A stretch of DNA of 64,000 bases, from positions 35,750,501 to 35,814,500 of the forward strand of contig NC_092568.1 of the NCBI RefSeq assembly GCF_037975245.1, in the 5' to 3' direction. Positions within the stretch are counted from its first letter, which is position 1; every line of letters begins with the position of its first letter. Position numbers and translations under genes: made by a program. The stretch is from Apostichopus japonicus (Eukaryota; Echinodermata; Holothuroidea; Aspidochirotida; Stichopodidae). Shown piece by piece: positions 1 through 24,084 of the stretch. The notes under the pieces are model-generated. The model worked only from the letters and a program-made list of their open reading frames with translations, ran no database searches and had not been told where the DNA came from.

Positions 1-432
1 GGGAGTGGGTGCCCCACTCCCCTTTGGAAAATTTCACAAAATATGGAGGTCCTCGGTGCAATCTTGTGCTACTTTTCGTAAAAGTTTGGAGTAAAATTTA
101 TTTCCAATAAATCATGTATTCATGGTTTGCCGGGCATATATTTGCAATTTCGAGCAATGAGCTGGGATTTACGTCTTTGGGGAGTAGGTGGTGATGCAAA
201 CTACTTTTTACCAGGCTACTCCAGGCCATTTCATCTTGGATGCCCCTTCCAGATGGAGACTATTGATGCAGTCAGAGTGCCCCTCTCACCTTCACTTTAT
301 CAGAATGATGGTGTACTCTTTTTGCAAATGTATTTTTCCAAAAACTACACGCACAGTGGCGTAGCTAGGATTTTTTGAGTGGGGGGGGGGCAATGGGGGC
401 TGTTCTTTCTTGTGGGGTGGGGGGCCGGAGGT

Positions 433-529
433 TACTATCTAAGCGGAGCGCCACCTTGGTTGGCGCGGAGCGTACAGAGAAAATTTGAGATTTCAGCACC
501 CCCCAGATCGCAGGAGATGGCACCTGTGA
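433..529 (+). repeat. Shared GGAGCGCC block, copy 1
   Basis: ACTATCTAAGCGGAGCGCC then GGTTGGCGCGGAGCGTAC, an A/T-rich stretch, CCCCCAGAT and GGCAC. It follows a CAGTGGCGTAGCTAGG end at 355. Confidence 0.85.
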
Positions 530-955
530 GGCAAAATAGCAACCAAAAAGATGTGCAACTTTGGTGGCAGAAATGCAAAAAAAAGATTTTCTCTTTCATG
601 CTGACTGGCCTTGCCAACTCAGCCAGACTTTTAACTTGAGGGAAGTTGGCATCATTTGTCGTTTCAAGCTGTCAAGGCCTTTCTCCCAACTCAAACCCCT
701 GTGGGCTACCGGTAGGTTTGCAGGATATGCCCACATGTGGACTTAAATAGCATTAGAGGAAGGGGATGGAAGACTAACACGTATCGATGTTTCGGTAATG
801 GTCCACATTGGTGGCTCGGTGCTAATTTGGCCATTTATTGGGTTTCTTGAGGCAGCTGTCATCAGAATCTGGGTTTTTGTGCCAATCGATGACCGATAAC
901 ATGTATTGGTATGTAAATTTCTTCTTCATATATCTAGCAACACTCTAAAAACAAA

Positions 956-1150
956 TGAGTGGATTTCATTCCATTGGAGTGATCACTCGGCGCACTTCAA
1001 ATTAAGAGTGAAATTTATTGGAGTTAACCCTCACTCCTAATATGAGTGAATATAACTCTACTTGGAGTTAAGATTTACTCCAATGGAGTGGAAATTCACT
1101 CTTATACCGGAATGTGCTCAGTGATCACTCCCATGGAGTGAAATTCACCT
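956..1150. mobile_element. Short inverted-repeat MITE
   Basis: The arms share GAGTGATCACT and (A/T)TTCA(C/T)TCCA; the left is 957-998 and the right 1112-1150. GGAGT and GAGTGAA units are scattered through the interior, so most of it can fold. Confidence 0.65.
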
Positions 1151-1478
1151 ATGTTTTTATCAGTACAGTACAGTGCATATCATCATAGACGTACGTACGT
1201 ACGTACTACGTACGTTCGTATATCAGACGCACTCGATACCCACGATACGATACGGTCCTGGAGAAACTATTTCCACTCATCATTTTTTAAGGCGATACAG
1301 TAGTGAGTATCGAACAGGCACAGCCGCATGTTTGTAGGAATTTCAGAATTCCCAATATTTTATATCTCGTGGGCATAAAAAGTTGTTTTGTGGAATATTC
1401 AATGACATATCAGGGGCGGATGCAGGATTTGTGACAGGGGAGGGTGGTCTGACTGGTCCAGCCGCGCCTGAACGTAAG

Positions 1479-1580
1479 ACTATCTAAGCGGAGCGCCATG
1501 CATCGGTTGGCGCGGAGCGTACAAGAAAATTTTTGGCTTTACAAACCCCCCCAGATGGCCGGAAACGGCACTTCCCGAGT
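1479..1580 (+). repeat. Shared GGAGCGCC block, copy 2
   Basis: Full-length block ending GGCACTTCCCGAGT. An element end CAGGGGCGGATGCAGG lies upstream at 1411. Confidence 0.85.
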
Positions 1581-2083
1581 ATTCTAAGCAGCATGTACCT
1601 AGCCTGAAAATATGGATCTCATGTCTGCAATTTCTCAATTGATGAGAAAAAACAATCTATGAAATATGGTATTACATATCAGATGAGTTGAGATGATACA
1701 AAAATTATAATGCCTTTAGCCCCCAATCCCCTCCCGTTCCGTCACCACTGTTTGATGCAAGGCCGGATCAAGGATTCTGGAAGGGTGAGGGGTTTGCTCA
1801 TGAAAAATTCGTTAGCGCATCCTAGCAGCCTACCGCTCTGTAACCTCACCGCCCAAAAAAATTCGAACACCACCTCAATTTTGAAACTTTTCGGTCTGAA
1901 AATTGAGATCGTTAGGCATTTTTGGCACGTGTAGCACGCGTGCACACTATAGTTCATTGGACGGAAAAGACACACCTGGATGACTTGTGAGGATAACCGC
2001 TTTTCTGACGTCCTACATGTTTAAAATTGGCGTTTAATTTAATTATTTTTTCTCTATTTTTTTCTCTCTCTTTTTTATTTTTG

Positions 2084-2133
2084 GCCAAGAGCAGGGGGTC
2101 CGGACCCCCTGGACCCCCCTGGATCCGCGCCTG
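2084..2133. mobile_element. Isolated hAT-like element end
   Basis: GGGTCCGGACCCCC then CCTGGATCCGCGCCTG is the right-end type seen in the CAGGCGCGGATCCAGG family. A left partner with matching flanks was not found; CCGGATCAAGGATT at about 1762 is a possible one. Confidence 0.5.
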
Positions 2134-2493
2134 CATATATTCATTTGACTCGAGGCAATATATGAAAACCTGATACCTCGGCTCAGTACAAACGGAGCCA
2201 ATCTTTTGATATATTGTTGCGCTAGGTGGAAGCACTGAACATATTTTCAGCAGATATCGATATCGCGCAGCACAACAAGGTTCGTGGTGTATGGTCGCAA
2301 TTGTCGCATCGACCATTGCCATGCCATGCTGTGTGACCATTCTCATGATTACTACAGATATTGTATTATTCTTATTCTGCCAGATGCAGACGAGATAATT
2401 GTGTAACTCTATTTCCCAAATTATTGAACAAAAAATATAAGTGAATCGCACTTATTTTTATTTTTTTACAACATTTTTTTTACCCCATTCCCA

Positions 2494-2556
2494 GTGGGGG
2501 GCCAGCCTATTTCATGGGGGCCTAGGCCCCCCAGGCCCCCCGTAGCTACGCCACTG
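2494..2556. mobile_element. Isolated hAT-like element end
   Basis: G-run and C-run sequence ending CGTAGCTACGCCACTG, the reverse complement of the CAGTGGCGTAGCTAGG-type end at 355. Confidence 0.5.
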
Positions 2557-2586
2557 ATCACGCATGGGGCCCTTTCCCTCGAACGC

Positions 2587-2589
<3 letters not shown>

Positions 2590-2630
<41 letters not shown>

Positions 2631-2687
2631 GGATTTTCAAAAAGGGGGGGCCCGGGCCCCCCGGGCTCCCCCCTGGATCCGCCCCTG
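2590..2687. mobile_element. Poly(A) tract followed by a hAT-like right end
   Basis: A ~37-bp A-run is followed by GGGGGGGCCCGGGCCCCCC and CTGGATCCGCCCCTG. The A-run may mark a retroposed insertion into the element. Confidence 0.45.
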
Positions 2688-2709
2688 TAATATCACCAAG
2701 TTTTAATAA

Positions 2710-3775
2710 ATTCAGGGACTTGAATATTCCACTAGTATGTTCAAGTGGTGGGCATTAGCAATGTGACGTATAGCCCTCTTTTGGAGAATATTTAGGCGGT
2801 CAATGGTAACATTGTACGTACCAGACCAAATAGTTGTACAATAGGATAGGTGTGGCAGAACTAATGTTTGATAAAGCATTCTAAGGACATGCTGTGGGAG
2901 GAAATATTTCAGTTTAGATAATATACCAGTATTTTTTTGCTACAGTGTTACATACTGACGAAATATGGTTATTCCAAGAAAGTTTGCTATCAATATTAAT
3001 ACCAAGAAACTTAGTTTCAGTTACACATTTAATTATTTTACCGTCCATCGTAATATCGTTATCCCAACGAAATGCTCTTTTACTACTAAAAAAAATATAC
3101 TTAGTCTTATCAATATTAATACTTAATCTGTTTGCTGCGAACCAATCACAGAACTTATCCAGTTCACAAGAGACAGTACTTTGGAGTGAATTTACGTTCT
3201 TCGAGTGAAAGAAAAGATTGGTGTCATCGGCAAATAAGACTGTATGAGCGATGTTGGAGACATGGCAGATATCATTAACGTATATAATAAACAACAAAGG
3301 ACCTAATACAGAGCCCGAGGCACACCACAGGCGATTTCACCAAGTCCAGAATTTGAATTATTGTATGTAATGTATTGTAACCTATTTGTGACATAACTGT
3401 CCAGCCAATTTAGGGTTGTTTCTCTGATTCCGTAGAAAGATAGTTTGGATGATAAAATGGAGTGGTTAATTGTGTCGAATGCTTTGGACAGGTCGAGGAA
3501 GACGCCGATGCAAGTGTTCATTATCGAGATGTCAATAGCATCTGCCAGAGCCAGTCCAGTAGAATGACCAGGGCGGAAACCATACTGTTGGTTACAAAGA
3601 ATGTTGTACTTGCTCATAAAATTGTAAATACGATTTAACGTTAACCGTTCAATCAGTTTTGAAAAACAAGATAACAGTGATATAGGGCGATAATTTTGAT
3701 AAGAACTCGTGTCACCTTTTTTGAAGAGGTACCGAAGGACAAAGAAAACCGATATAGTCCCTAAGTCATTCTTAA
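2710..3775 (-). mobile_element. CR1/L2-like LINE reverse transcriptase remnant
   Basis: Read on the - strand this gives FKKGDTSSYQNYRPISLLS, then QQYGFRPGHST, FLDLSKAFDTINH, a GVP...GSVLGPLLF break, FADDTN (RT catalytic box) and the thumb (LNILQKRAIRHIANAHH). There is a 1-nt frameshift at about 3300 and another near 2915, so it is dead. It is truncated at 5' (no endonuclease) and its 3' end is near 2710. Confidence 0.85.
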
Positions 3776-3779
3776 CTTG

Positions 3780-5970
3780 AACATTGTCTTTTAATCAGGG
3801 TACCCACACCAAATGGTCCGTCTTGAAAGAAAAGCATTGTTCTGAGCACCCAAAAGTCAGATCCAAAACAACGCAACCTTTCTTCAACATATGCGCAGTA
3901 ACCCTTTATTATATTGATAAATGCTGATTAGCAACAACTCGTAGTTCATTTTAAACTTTTCGGCTCGAATACCCGACAGCAATACAATAATAACATCAAT
4001 ATTAAAGATATCAAAAGATTACAGTTCTCGGTCTCTTACATTGTCCATGAAAAAAAATATATACCATTATATACCATTTCATATATATCAAATATATATC
4101 AAATATATATATATATATATTTATATTTTCGGCTGCAAATTCGGCCTACCTTTTACTTCCAACTAACTTACTAAGGCTTAAATTTAAATTTCAACTATCC
4201 ATAGGCTACCATCCTCTTTCATGCCATCATACAGCTACATCACTACATTTTACTTTAACTTTACATTTTAAAATCTGCTCATTGCTTTATCAGTCATCTT
4301 CAATTCGAAAAAACGGCGAAGTCCCGCACAACGTAATAGGAAAATTAAATGGAAACAGAGAACGGAAAGCTAACATTTGACTTATTTTTGACATTTTCCC
4401 CTATGTGAGAGGATTAAACAAGATTTATATGTGGTAGTAGAACATATGGTAGAAGTAAGGGAATGGTAGAGGAACTTGATGTTGCTGTGACCACTCACAA
4501 GGCAAAATATATGAAAATCAAGCAAGTTTTCGCATGAACTTACGGCGTTGTCTCGATGCGGTTTAGAATACCACAACATTTTATTTCTATAGTACTCTTC
4601 TTCATTGCTTCTTTGATTATTTGCTTTGAAATTGGTTGATATTAACCATATGCTCCACATTGAAGCGCTTACTATTAAACGCAATACCTTTCGGCTGTAC
4701 ATAATACATGTGGAAGGTTGGAATCATTCAGGTTTTCAAATCGCAACTTTGTAGATTCATTGCATATATTGTCTATAGTTTTCTAACCGTCTGCTCTTGT
4801 TCATTCTTATGCATCATCTTTCATCTGTCCTTACTTATTTCGCTGTGTTATTGTATATGCACTTTTTCTATAACAACCCTGTGTCAAATCATTAACCTAT
4901 CAGCCACTGTGTAGATTAACAGTTTACTAGCTGTAAATCGTTCTATCACAAGACGTATAGCGTTTAATCTATGCAGGATTCATAATCATATCATTGTACG
5001 GTGTTCTGTAAATATTTCACGCAAAACATTAGAAATTATTTATTTATCTCTTTGCCGATATTGTCTGGGCTTATTGTATTATAGAAGTTACGCATGTTAT
5101 GTTTATATCGTTAGAGGATCCATTTATAGGTTACCTTCTTTTATTTACCAAATATATATATAAATAGGCATTTATTAAATTTTCACGACATTTCTATAGA
5201 TATTTCCTGCTAAACAATATTGTCCCGATTTTTCCTTTTTTTTCTTGCTGCTTTATTTTCTATAGTGCCTCTTATTTTGTCAATCGTGATCTAGCTCCAT
5301 AATAAACAGTAAGTTTTATTTTGTGGCTATAACAGATACAGGGAAAGGTTGAACCTTTCAGGTTTTACAAAACGCAACTCTACAGACGCTAAGTTAACTT
5401 TGCTTTTTCTCCTCTCCTTTTAAGTCGTAAACAACATTACTTCTTAACCTTCCCGATTTCCTCATAGACTAGTGCATATGTTCAGCCTCTAATTCACTAA
5501 TGGCACTCTACTTGTCCAATGATATTAGTGTTTAATTGTTTATGCTCCTTATCGATTCTAATGATCCTTCAACAAAAAGTACCGGTAATCCTCAAAATGT
5601 ATTTTATATCTTGAACCTTGTTTTTATTCGTTTAATACGGGTACCAACACTGAATAGTCCGCCTTGGAAATAATGGACGGCTTATCTCTGCCCGGAACTT
5701 AAGACACTCGTGAACAAAGGGGAGACCATCAACCCAATTTTGTGGCCTAGCTTGAATCTTGCTTTGATCCAATTCAAGCGTTCAAGTGCCATTTTAGAGT
5801 AGCCTTCTCCATAGAGGCGGAAATAATTCTATGTCTACCAGCGCTGGAATTCTTTTTACGCAGCAACGGAGTCAGAGCAGAACTTAACATCACCATACTA
5901 TATACATCGGATGCTGTTGCGACACGTTGGTCGTTATTATACTGCATGGTAATGCTTAACTTCATTGTTA
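3780..5970. other. AT-rich intergenic DNA, no gene recognised
   Basis: It holds two diverged copies of short modules: GGGTACC...AATGGTCCG-like at 3797 and 5639, and GGTTGGAATCATTCAGGTTT-like at 4716 and 5346. A - strand frame at 5774-5965 contains ASDVYSM, which recalls protein kinase subdomain IX but is too short to call. Confidence 0.4.
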
Positions 5971-6754
5971 TTTAATTTGTGCTATATTTGAATGGATACG
6001 TTATTTGTATATTAATGTATAGTTATACTAAACGGAGGGAAAAAATGTTATATCTATATCTTTTTATTTTATTTATTATAAATGTATTTATTATAAATGT
6101 ATTTTTATCTTTTAACTTACTTAAATACTCTTTTCTTAAATCAAATATCTCTTTATGTTTATTGACAGACTTTTCATCCGAGACTACCAAGGAGAAAAAA
6201 AAACAATTTATCTCCGTGTGGTGAAAAGTTAAGACATCGGCATGTCAAAGTTAGAAGTTAATGATTCTTTGAACGTATCCTCTCACCACATAAAAAAAAT
6301 AATAAATTAAAAAATACTGTCTTATAGTATTCTTATCGATACTTATTGACTCTTAATCCTAAAACTAAAGACCAAAAGGCAAGACAAAAATTGTCTTCCA
6401 GTATTCTTATAGATATTTATCGACTATTTATCTTAAAACTAAAGACGAAAATGCAAACCAAAAACTGTCTTCCAGTATTCTCAGTATTTTTTTCTTTCTT
6501 TTCATCAATTTAAGTTATGTTTTTTTTTTTTTTAATTTTTGTTCTCGATAGTTCCTTATCTAGGTATATTATTTATTCTTACTAAATCTCTCTATTTTTT
6601 TTATGTCTATATTTGATTTTTTTGATTTTTGATTTTTTTATTATTATTTTTGATTTTTTGATTTTATTAAAGTATTTATTTACTTGATAATGCATACGAA
6701 AAAAAAAAGAAGAAAAGAAATAAAATGATGAGAGAAAAAAATGATGAAAACACC

Positions 6755-6773
6755 CACACACACACACACACAT
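6755..6773. repeat. (CA)n microsatellite
   Basis: Nine CA repeats inside an A/T-rich low-complexity zone (6530-6850) with long T, A and AAT runs. Confidence 0.9.
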
Positions 6774-6879
6774 CCGAAGAAGAAAAAAAGAAATAAAATG
6801 ATGAGAAAAAATAATAATAATAATAATAAATAATAATAATAAAAATATCAAACAAAACTATACTCCTCCAAAAGGCATT

Positions 6880-7065
6880 CCCAGTTCTTGGCAAATTAAG
6901 TCATTCCCAAATGACATTCCCAAATTACAGTCCCAATATTATTCCCAATGGCATTCCTAGTTGCCAATCTTAGGGTTACTCTTGAATCATTTCCAAATGG
7001 CATTCCCAAATGGCATTCCCAATGGAATTCACAGTGGCATTCCCAGTGGCATTCCATAGTGGTGT
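6880..7065. repeat. CATTCCCAATGG tandem repeat
   Basis: Imperfect 10-13-bp units of GGCATTCCCA(A/G)(A/T). Confidence 0.75.
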
Positions 7066-7305
7066 GGTGTCAATACTCCTCTATACTACTATGCAGTTTC
7101 AAAATACGCAAAATGTACCATAGTTTGGACGTTTCCCTCCACTGGTTACGCCACTTCTTCGCCACCCGGAGGCGAATCAAATATTTTATACAAAGTGGGA
7201 TGCTACACTGAAACGGACTTCCAACGTTATTGTTTGGTAGTCTGTTCCTCCTCCGGAACATTAAGACGTCGAATTGTGCATTCTGAAACTATATATATAT
7301 ATATA

Positions 7306-7425
7306 AAGCGGAAGGCCCGGGTTCGAATCCCGGTGGAGGCTGGAATTTTCTTCACTGTTCTTGATTTCCAACTCATTACGATTTCAATTATATATCTATC
7401 TTCATTTGCTTTGTCGTTTACCTCC
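7306..7425 (+). repeat. Second copy of the same SINE, box A lost
   Basis: GGGTTCGAATCCC (7318-7330), GTGGAGGCTGG and CTTCACTGTTCTTGATTTCC match the copy at 7640. A TA stretch replaces the upstream half. Confidence 0.65.
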
Positions 7426-7639
7426 ATTTCATTAACATAAAGTATGTTCAAAGTATCTCTTTCGAGATCCGGCTTTAGGAATCACAAATGATTTCGAGTT
7501 GGTTAGCATCATGTTTGCTCTCTATAGTAAGGCAAAAATATGTCACCAAAAACAGAACTTGTATTGTTCGACGCAGGTGACAAACGCATACAGTGGAATA
7601 ACACCTTCCTTACCAGTTCGACCCCTGGACATACAATCA

Positions 7640-7745
7640 GCGTTCATAGCCAAGTGGTTAGGGTGTCCGCATATAAAGCGGGAGTCCCGTGTTCGAATCC
7701 CTGGTGGAGGTTGGATGGTTTTTCACTGTTCTTGATTTTCCAACT
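7640..7745 (+). repeat. tRNA-derived SINE head with intact pol III boxes
   Basis: Box A TAGCCAAGTGG is at 7647-7657 and box B GTGTTCGAATCC at 7689-7700. The 5' stem does not pair like a functional tRNA. A TTTTTCACTGTTCTTGATTT body follows, and the element ends in a long TA repeat. Confidence 0.7.
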
Positions 7746-7754
7746 CAATTATAT

Positions 7755-7756
7755 AC

Positions 7757-7808
<52 letters not shown>

Positions 7809-7834
7809 GTTCATGCTATATTTATATGTTCATG

Positions 7835-7866
<32 letters not shown>
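7755..7866. repeat. (TA)n microsatellite at the SINE tail
   Basis: Two TA tracts separated by two copies of TTTATATGTTCATGCTATA. Confidence 0.9.
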
Positions 7867-7870
<4 letters not shown>

Positions 7871-8127
7871 CGATATATTAGATACCTAACGTTAGGCTAG
7901 GTACGTGCCTGTTATTGACCACATATTTTTCTTGTTCTTAGGTTGAAAGATTTTGTATGTTCTGCATCGATTTTTTACAGAGATTTCCATCATTTCTGCT
8001 TTCATTTTGTTCGTATAACCTAGCCTTACTATATGGGCTATTCGGTCTCTCTCGGACAATTTGGTTATTTTTGAAAGCACTAAATTCTTTGAATTTGTAT
8101 ACGTATTTTGAAGTCATAAATGTGAAC

Positions 8128-8255
8128 AGCGCCGCAAGCATCAAAGGAGACAACAATATCAAAGTAGACAACAACGTTGAATGAGACAAGAACATAAAAG
8201 TAGACAACAACATCAAAAGAGACAATAAAATGATAACAGACAGCATGGAAGTAAA
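8128..8255. repeat. Short-period minisatellite (GACAACAACATCAAAAGTA)
   Basis: Six imperfect ~20-bp units. Confidence 0.75.
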
Positions 8256-8517
8256 CAACATAATACATTGCCCTTTCGGCGTTACATACCTCCTACCCAT
8301 CCCCCCCCCCCCCACTCACCGTCCCACTCCTTCAATCTGAAAAGTGCATAATAATTAGTAAGAAACATTATTTAATACGCGTCGCCAAATCAGTGGCGTT
8401 CGTTTATCTGTTTATCTCAAAATATGAGAGGAAAAAAAGAGAAAGAGAAGGTAAACAGTGAGCAGACGACATTTCACATCTTGCCCGGTTTGGTAATGGC
8501 GCCAAAATCGCTTTCTA

Positions 8518-9439
8518 GTCACTTCGCCCAACAACCATTTCGCCCAACTGCCATTTCGCCCAACCAGCATGGTCATTTCGCCCAACCATCATAGTCATTT
8601 CGCCCAACCAGCATGATCATTTCGCCCAACCGTGTTGGTCATTTCGCCCAACCTTATTTTTACTAATATTCAGTCAAAATAATATTACTTTTTCTATTCC
8701 ACTAGTTCAATTTGATTTATTTTGGGTTAGGTTACTTCGTAATAGGTAAATAAAGTGAGGTCCGCTCGATATCGACCGGAGTCTGAGCAGTTATTTCGGG
8801 TATAATGGGAGGATTACACTACTTTAGGCGTTCATGCATACAATGGAAGTTATATTATTATACAAACACAGGGGAATCGGTGTTCATAAAAACCTATCAA
8901 ACCTTACCCCTAAAACACTGATCCATCCTACTGACTAACAATTCCCGAACGTTTCCTTATTAAATTGAAAAAAAAAATATATATATAAAACCCGTCCGTA
9001 ATATTGAAGTACTATTTTTAATCAATGTAACCACTTTATCAATGTAACCACATATGTAATAAATTTAACCACAACTTCAAGTTTCCTTAATACTCGGTTC
9101 GTATCCTGTAACGTTAAAAATTCCCGAACGTTTCCTTACTAAAAGTTATACAAAGTAAAGGACTTCAAGTTTCCTTAATATTCCTTAATATTCGAACGTT
9201 TACTATCAAACTTAACCCCTAACACACTGATCGATCCTCAAGTTTCCTTAATATTCGGTTCGTATCCTGTAACGTTAACAATTCCCGAACGTTTCCTTTT
9301 GAAGTATCATATTTAATCAAGCCTTGGTTGGGCGAAATGACCAGGCTGGTTGGGCGAAATGGCCAGGCTGGTTGGGCGAAATGACCAGGCTGGTTGGGCG
9401 AAATGGCAGTTGGGCGAAATGGTTGTTGGGCGAAGTGAC
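8518..9439. mobile_element. Foldback element with TTCGCCCAAC repeat arms
   Basis: The left arm (8518-8662) is tandem CATTTCGCCCAACC-type units and the right arm (9320-9439) is the same array inverted. The extreme ends are GTCACTTCGCCCAACAACC and its complement. The interior is non-coding and itself holds 3-4 direct repeats of a TTCGGTTCGTATCCTGTAACG and TTCCCGAACGTTTCC module (8940-9300). No target duplication could be recognised. Confidence 0.85.
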
Positions 9440-9449
9440 CTGCTTCCTC

Positions 9450-11080
9450 AAAATCTCCATCCCTGCCACTCCTATCTTTTACCTTACCTTTTGTTAGATC
9501 GTAGCATAAACAGGGTTGAAAGTTACACAACCGGAAGGAAATCGATGACGCAATCTTTAGTTGGAATGAGGTTAGTGCGGTTGGGTAGAAAGAGTATATC
9601 ACGTTGATTGGAGTGTGGACACAACAACTATATATACGAATGAAGTCAAGCGAAGCGACCTCTGTTGTCCATTACATACGTCCTTCAGGCCTGTATCTAT
9701 GCGGGCGGGTTCAGTGAGTTTCTGGAATCATTTCTCTATACGGAATTACACGCGGACAATCATACCCAGTTTTGTCGATATTCATTCTGTTGACCATTAA
9801 CGTACATTGCCTTATACCTAGCAGGCCGAGTGGATCTATGCCCAGAAAATAGGCCTACATGTAGCACATACACAAGGTAGGTAAGAACGTAACGTATTTT
9901 ATTTTGTTTTGCGATATCCACCAGTACACAAATAAAACTAGTCCCGTTTTAATACTTTAAGGGAGTCGATCTTTACGCTCTGACAGATTGATGCACCTAT
10001 AGGCGCAGGCCTGTACTTTTAATAGCCGTTAAGATAGGATTTTCCCGTCCACTTTATGTATGATATTTCGGGGGTGGATCTGGGGTCGGTGGGTATCTTT
10101 TTCCTCTTCAGGCTGCTCTCGATCGATCGATCGAGGAGAGAGAGGGTTGGAGGTACAATGAATAACGTGTGTTTATTTTGCGGAACCTTTATGGTCAAAA
10201 TTTAGAAGGTATCCCAGTTCTGATTTTCTTTGCCAACATATTAGATTCTAGCCTGCTATGATAGGCATTTCGACTGTGAACTCTGGTGGCAAAACCAGCC
10301 AAGATCGTCTTGTCACTGGAGAGAGAAATCTGATATTCTTTCAATGCAAATGTTTCGAAAATGAAAATACTTGTAGAAGCATGAGGCTACTTATCTCATA
10401 TATATATATATTTATTTTTCTTCTCTTGGACTCATGTACAGTTTACAATTCTGACAAACTGCATCCTTTGATGTTGTATGTGCAGCGTATTTTAATTCAT
10501 CCATATCTTTTGATGTTCACAGATTTGTGAATGGTCCACCAACTGAACAAGTTTTTCACGTTTCTCTGTATTTCAGTATCATCAGGTACCGCTGCTTTTT
10601 TGGCTTCATTTTAGTTTAACCAAGTTAAACAAGTCATTACTTTTCGGAAAACTCATTTTCTTTTAGTTGGTTTATCGTTTAGTGTCAGGCTGCTATACCT
10701 TACAACCTTTTAGGCGTTCTGTAGGCTACTGTAATTTAATTCGTCAATAATGTTGATGAAAACATGCATGACTGATCTTCGCTCTGTACTTTAATTATTC
10801 GTCGATAACGTTGAAGATATCATGCATGATTGATCTTTACAACGATTTGTTTTTATATAAAAACTCGTTCTGTTACTGTAATAGCTTTCAGCAATGGAAG
10901 CTATACATGGCAGCGTTAATGAAACTCCAGAGACAAATGAAAGAAACTTCAAATCTTAAAAACATAAAATAACAAAGGAAAGAAAGAACTAACTTTACGA
11001 AAGCAGTATAGCTGGCTATGTCTATAGGCTCGTCATATTTGTACAAAAACTTCCTACACAAGCTATCTGTATGTATACGG
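9450..11080. other. Upstream intergenic region of the CYP46-like gene
   Basis: No gene or transposon recognised. There is a CTCTCGATCGATCGATCGAG palindrome at about 10122. CYP46 regulatory elements would be expected here, but none can be named by eye. Confidence 0.4.
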
Positions 11081-11100
11081 CCTATATATAACTAGGTGCT

Positions 11101-11110
11101 CTATATATAC
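11101..11110 (+). promoter_or_regulatory. Candidate TATA box of the CYP46-like gene
   Basis: CTATATATAC lies about 80 bp upstream of the start codon, which would leave a 5' UTR of roughly 50-60 nt. TATA-rich strings are common in this window, so the position is the only support. Confidence 0.25.
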
Positions 11111-11189
11111 GTTGCGGTCGTACCCGTACTAAACGTTTAAGCAATTGATCGTATACAATTTATCTCGCGTTTATCTTTATAGGTTTTCG

Positions 11190-22833
<11,644 letters not shown>

Positions 22834-22920
22834 ACACGAGAGTATGTCAAGTTTGACTAAACAAGAGGAATACTCGTATATATGCGATATACAAGATGTA
22901 AACAGGTATCACCACTAACA

Positions 22921-22926
22921 AATAAA
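22921..22926 (+). terminator. Candidate polyadenylation signal of the CYP46-like gene
   Basis: AATAAA begins 87 nt after the stop codon and is the first canonical hexamer downstream of it. Confidence 0.6.
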
Positions 22927-23224
22927 CAAATGATGATAAAATCACATGTTATTAGCGTCAAACGGTCATCGTACATTGGTAGGGTAACATGAAATGGAGG
23001 AGAGGGAGTTGTGGGAGGGAGGGAGGAATTTTGATCATAATAGTGTATGCCTATATATTTAATTATTTATTATGAAGGACTATTGTAATGCGGAGGAAAT
23101 GGAGGGTCGTGCAAATGGTATGACTGGGGGAGAAAGAAGACATGGCTTATAATAGTGTGATGTTATCACAACATGAATAGGCCCATAATATTTAAAGGTA
23201 ATTATTGTAGTTTTTCAAGGTATT

Positions 23225-24024
23225 CTTGCTAAGGCACTCATTACAAGACAATGTAACCCATAACATGACAATGTCACTCATTACATGAAAATGTAACTCA
23301 TTACATGACAATGTAACTCATTACAAGACAATGTAATTCATTGCAAGACAATGTAACTCACTACGAGACAATGTAACTCATTACATGACTGGATATCTTA
23401 TTACATGACAATGTAATTCACTGCAAGACAATGTAACTCATTACATGACTGGATATCTCATTACATGACAATGTAACTCATTACATGACAATGTAACTCA
23501 CCCAAAGACAATGTAACTCATTACATGTCAATGTAACTTATTACAAGACAATGGAACTCATTACATGACTGGATATCTCATTACATGACAATATAACTCA
23601 TTACATGGCAATGTAACTCAACCGAAGACAATGTAACTCATTACATGACTGGATATCTAATTACATGACAATGTAACTCATTAGAAGACAATGTAACTCA
23701 CTACAAGACAATGTAACTCATTTCATGACTGGATATCTCAATACATGACAATGTAACTCATTACATGACAACGTAACTCATTTCATGACTGGATATCTCA
23801 TTACATGACAATATAACTCATTACATGGCAATGTAACTCAACCGAAGACAATGTAACTCATTACATGACTGGATATCTAATTACATGACAATGTAACTCA
23901 TTAGAAGACAATGTAACTCACTACAAGACAATGTAACTCATTTCATGACTGGATATCTCAATACATGACAATGTAACTCATTACATGACAACATAACTCA
24001 TTTCATGACTGGATATCTCATTAC
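23225..24024. repeat. 20-bp satellite with 220-bp higher-order repeat
   Basis: About 40 units of ATTACATGACAATGTAACTC, with a GACTGGATATCTC variant at fixed places. An 11-unit block at 23581-23800 is repeated at 23801-24020 with few changes. It lies 0.4 kb downstream of the CYP46-like stop codon. Confidence 0.95.
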
Positions 24025-24084
24025 AATGAATCAGCTTAACTTCATTGGTCGATGAAGCCGTTCTCGATAAGGTTTATAATTACA

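Noticed and set aside
5774-5965. Protein kinase fragment (ASDVYSM)
   Set aside because: Only seven residues resemble subdomain IX; no other kinase motif is nearby in any frame.
7640-7715. Possible tRNA gene
   Set aside because: Boxes A and B are present, but the acceptor stem does not pair and a second copy shares the downstream body. This is a SINE head.
23225-24024. Regular repeats that might suggest a CRISPR-like array
   Set aside because: The 20-bp units are directly adjacent with no unique spacers, and the DNA is eukaryotic. It is a satellite.
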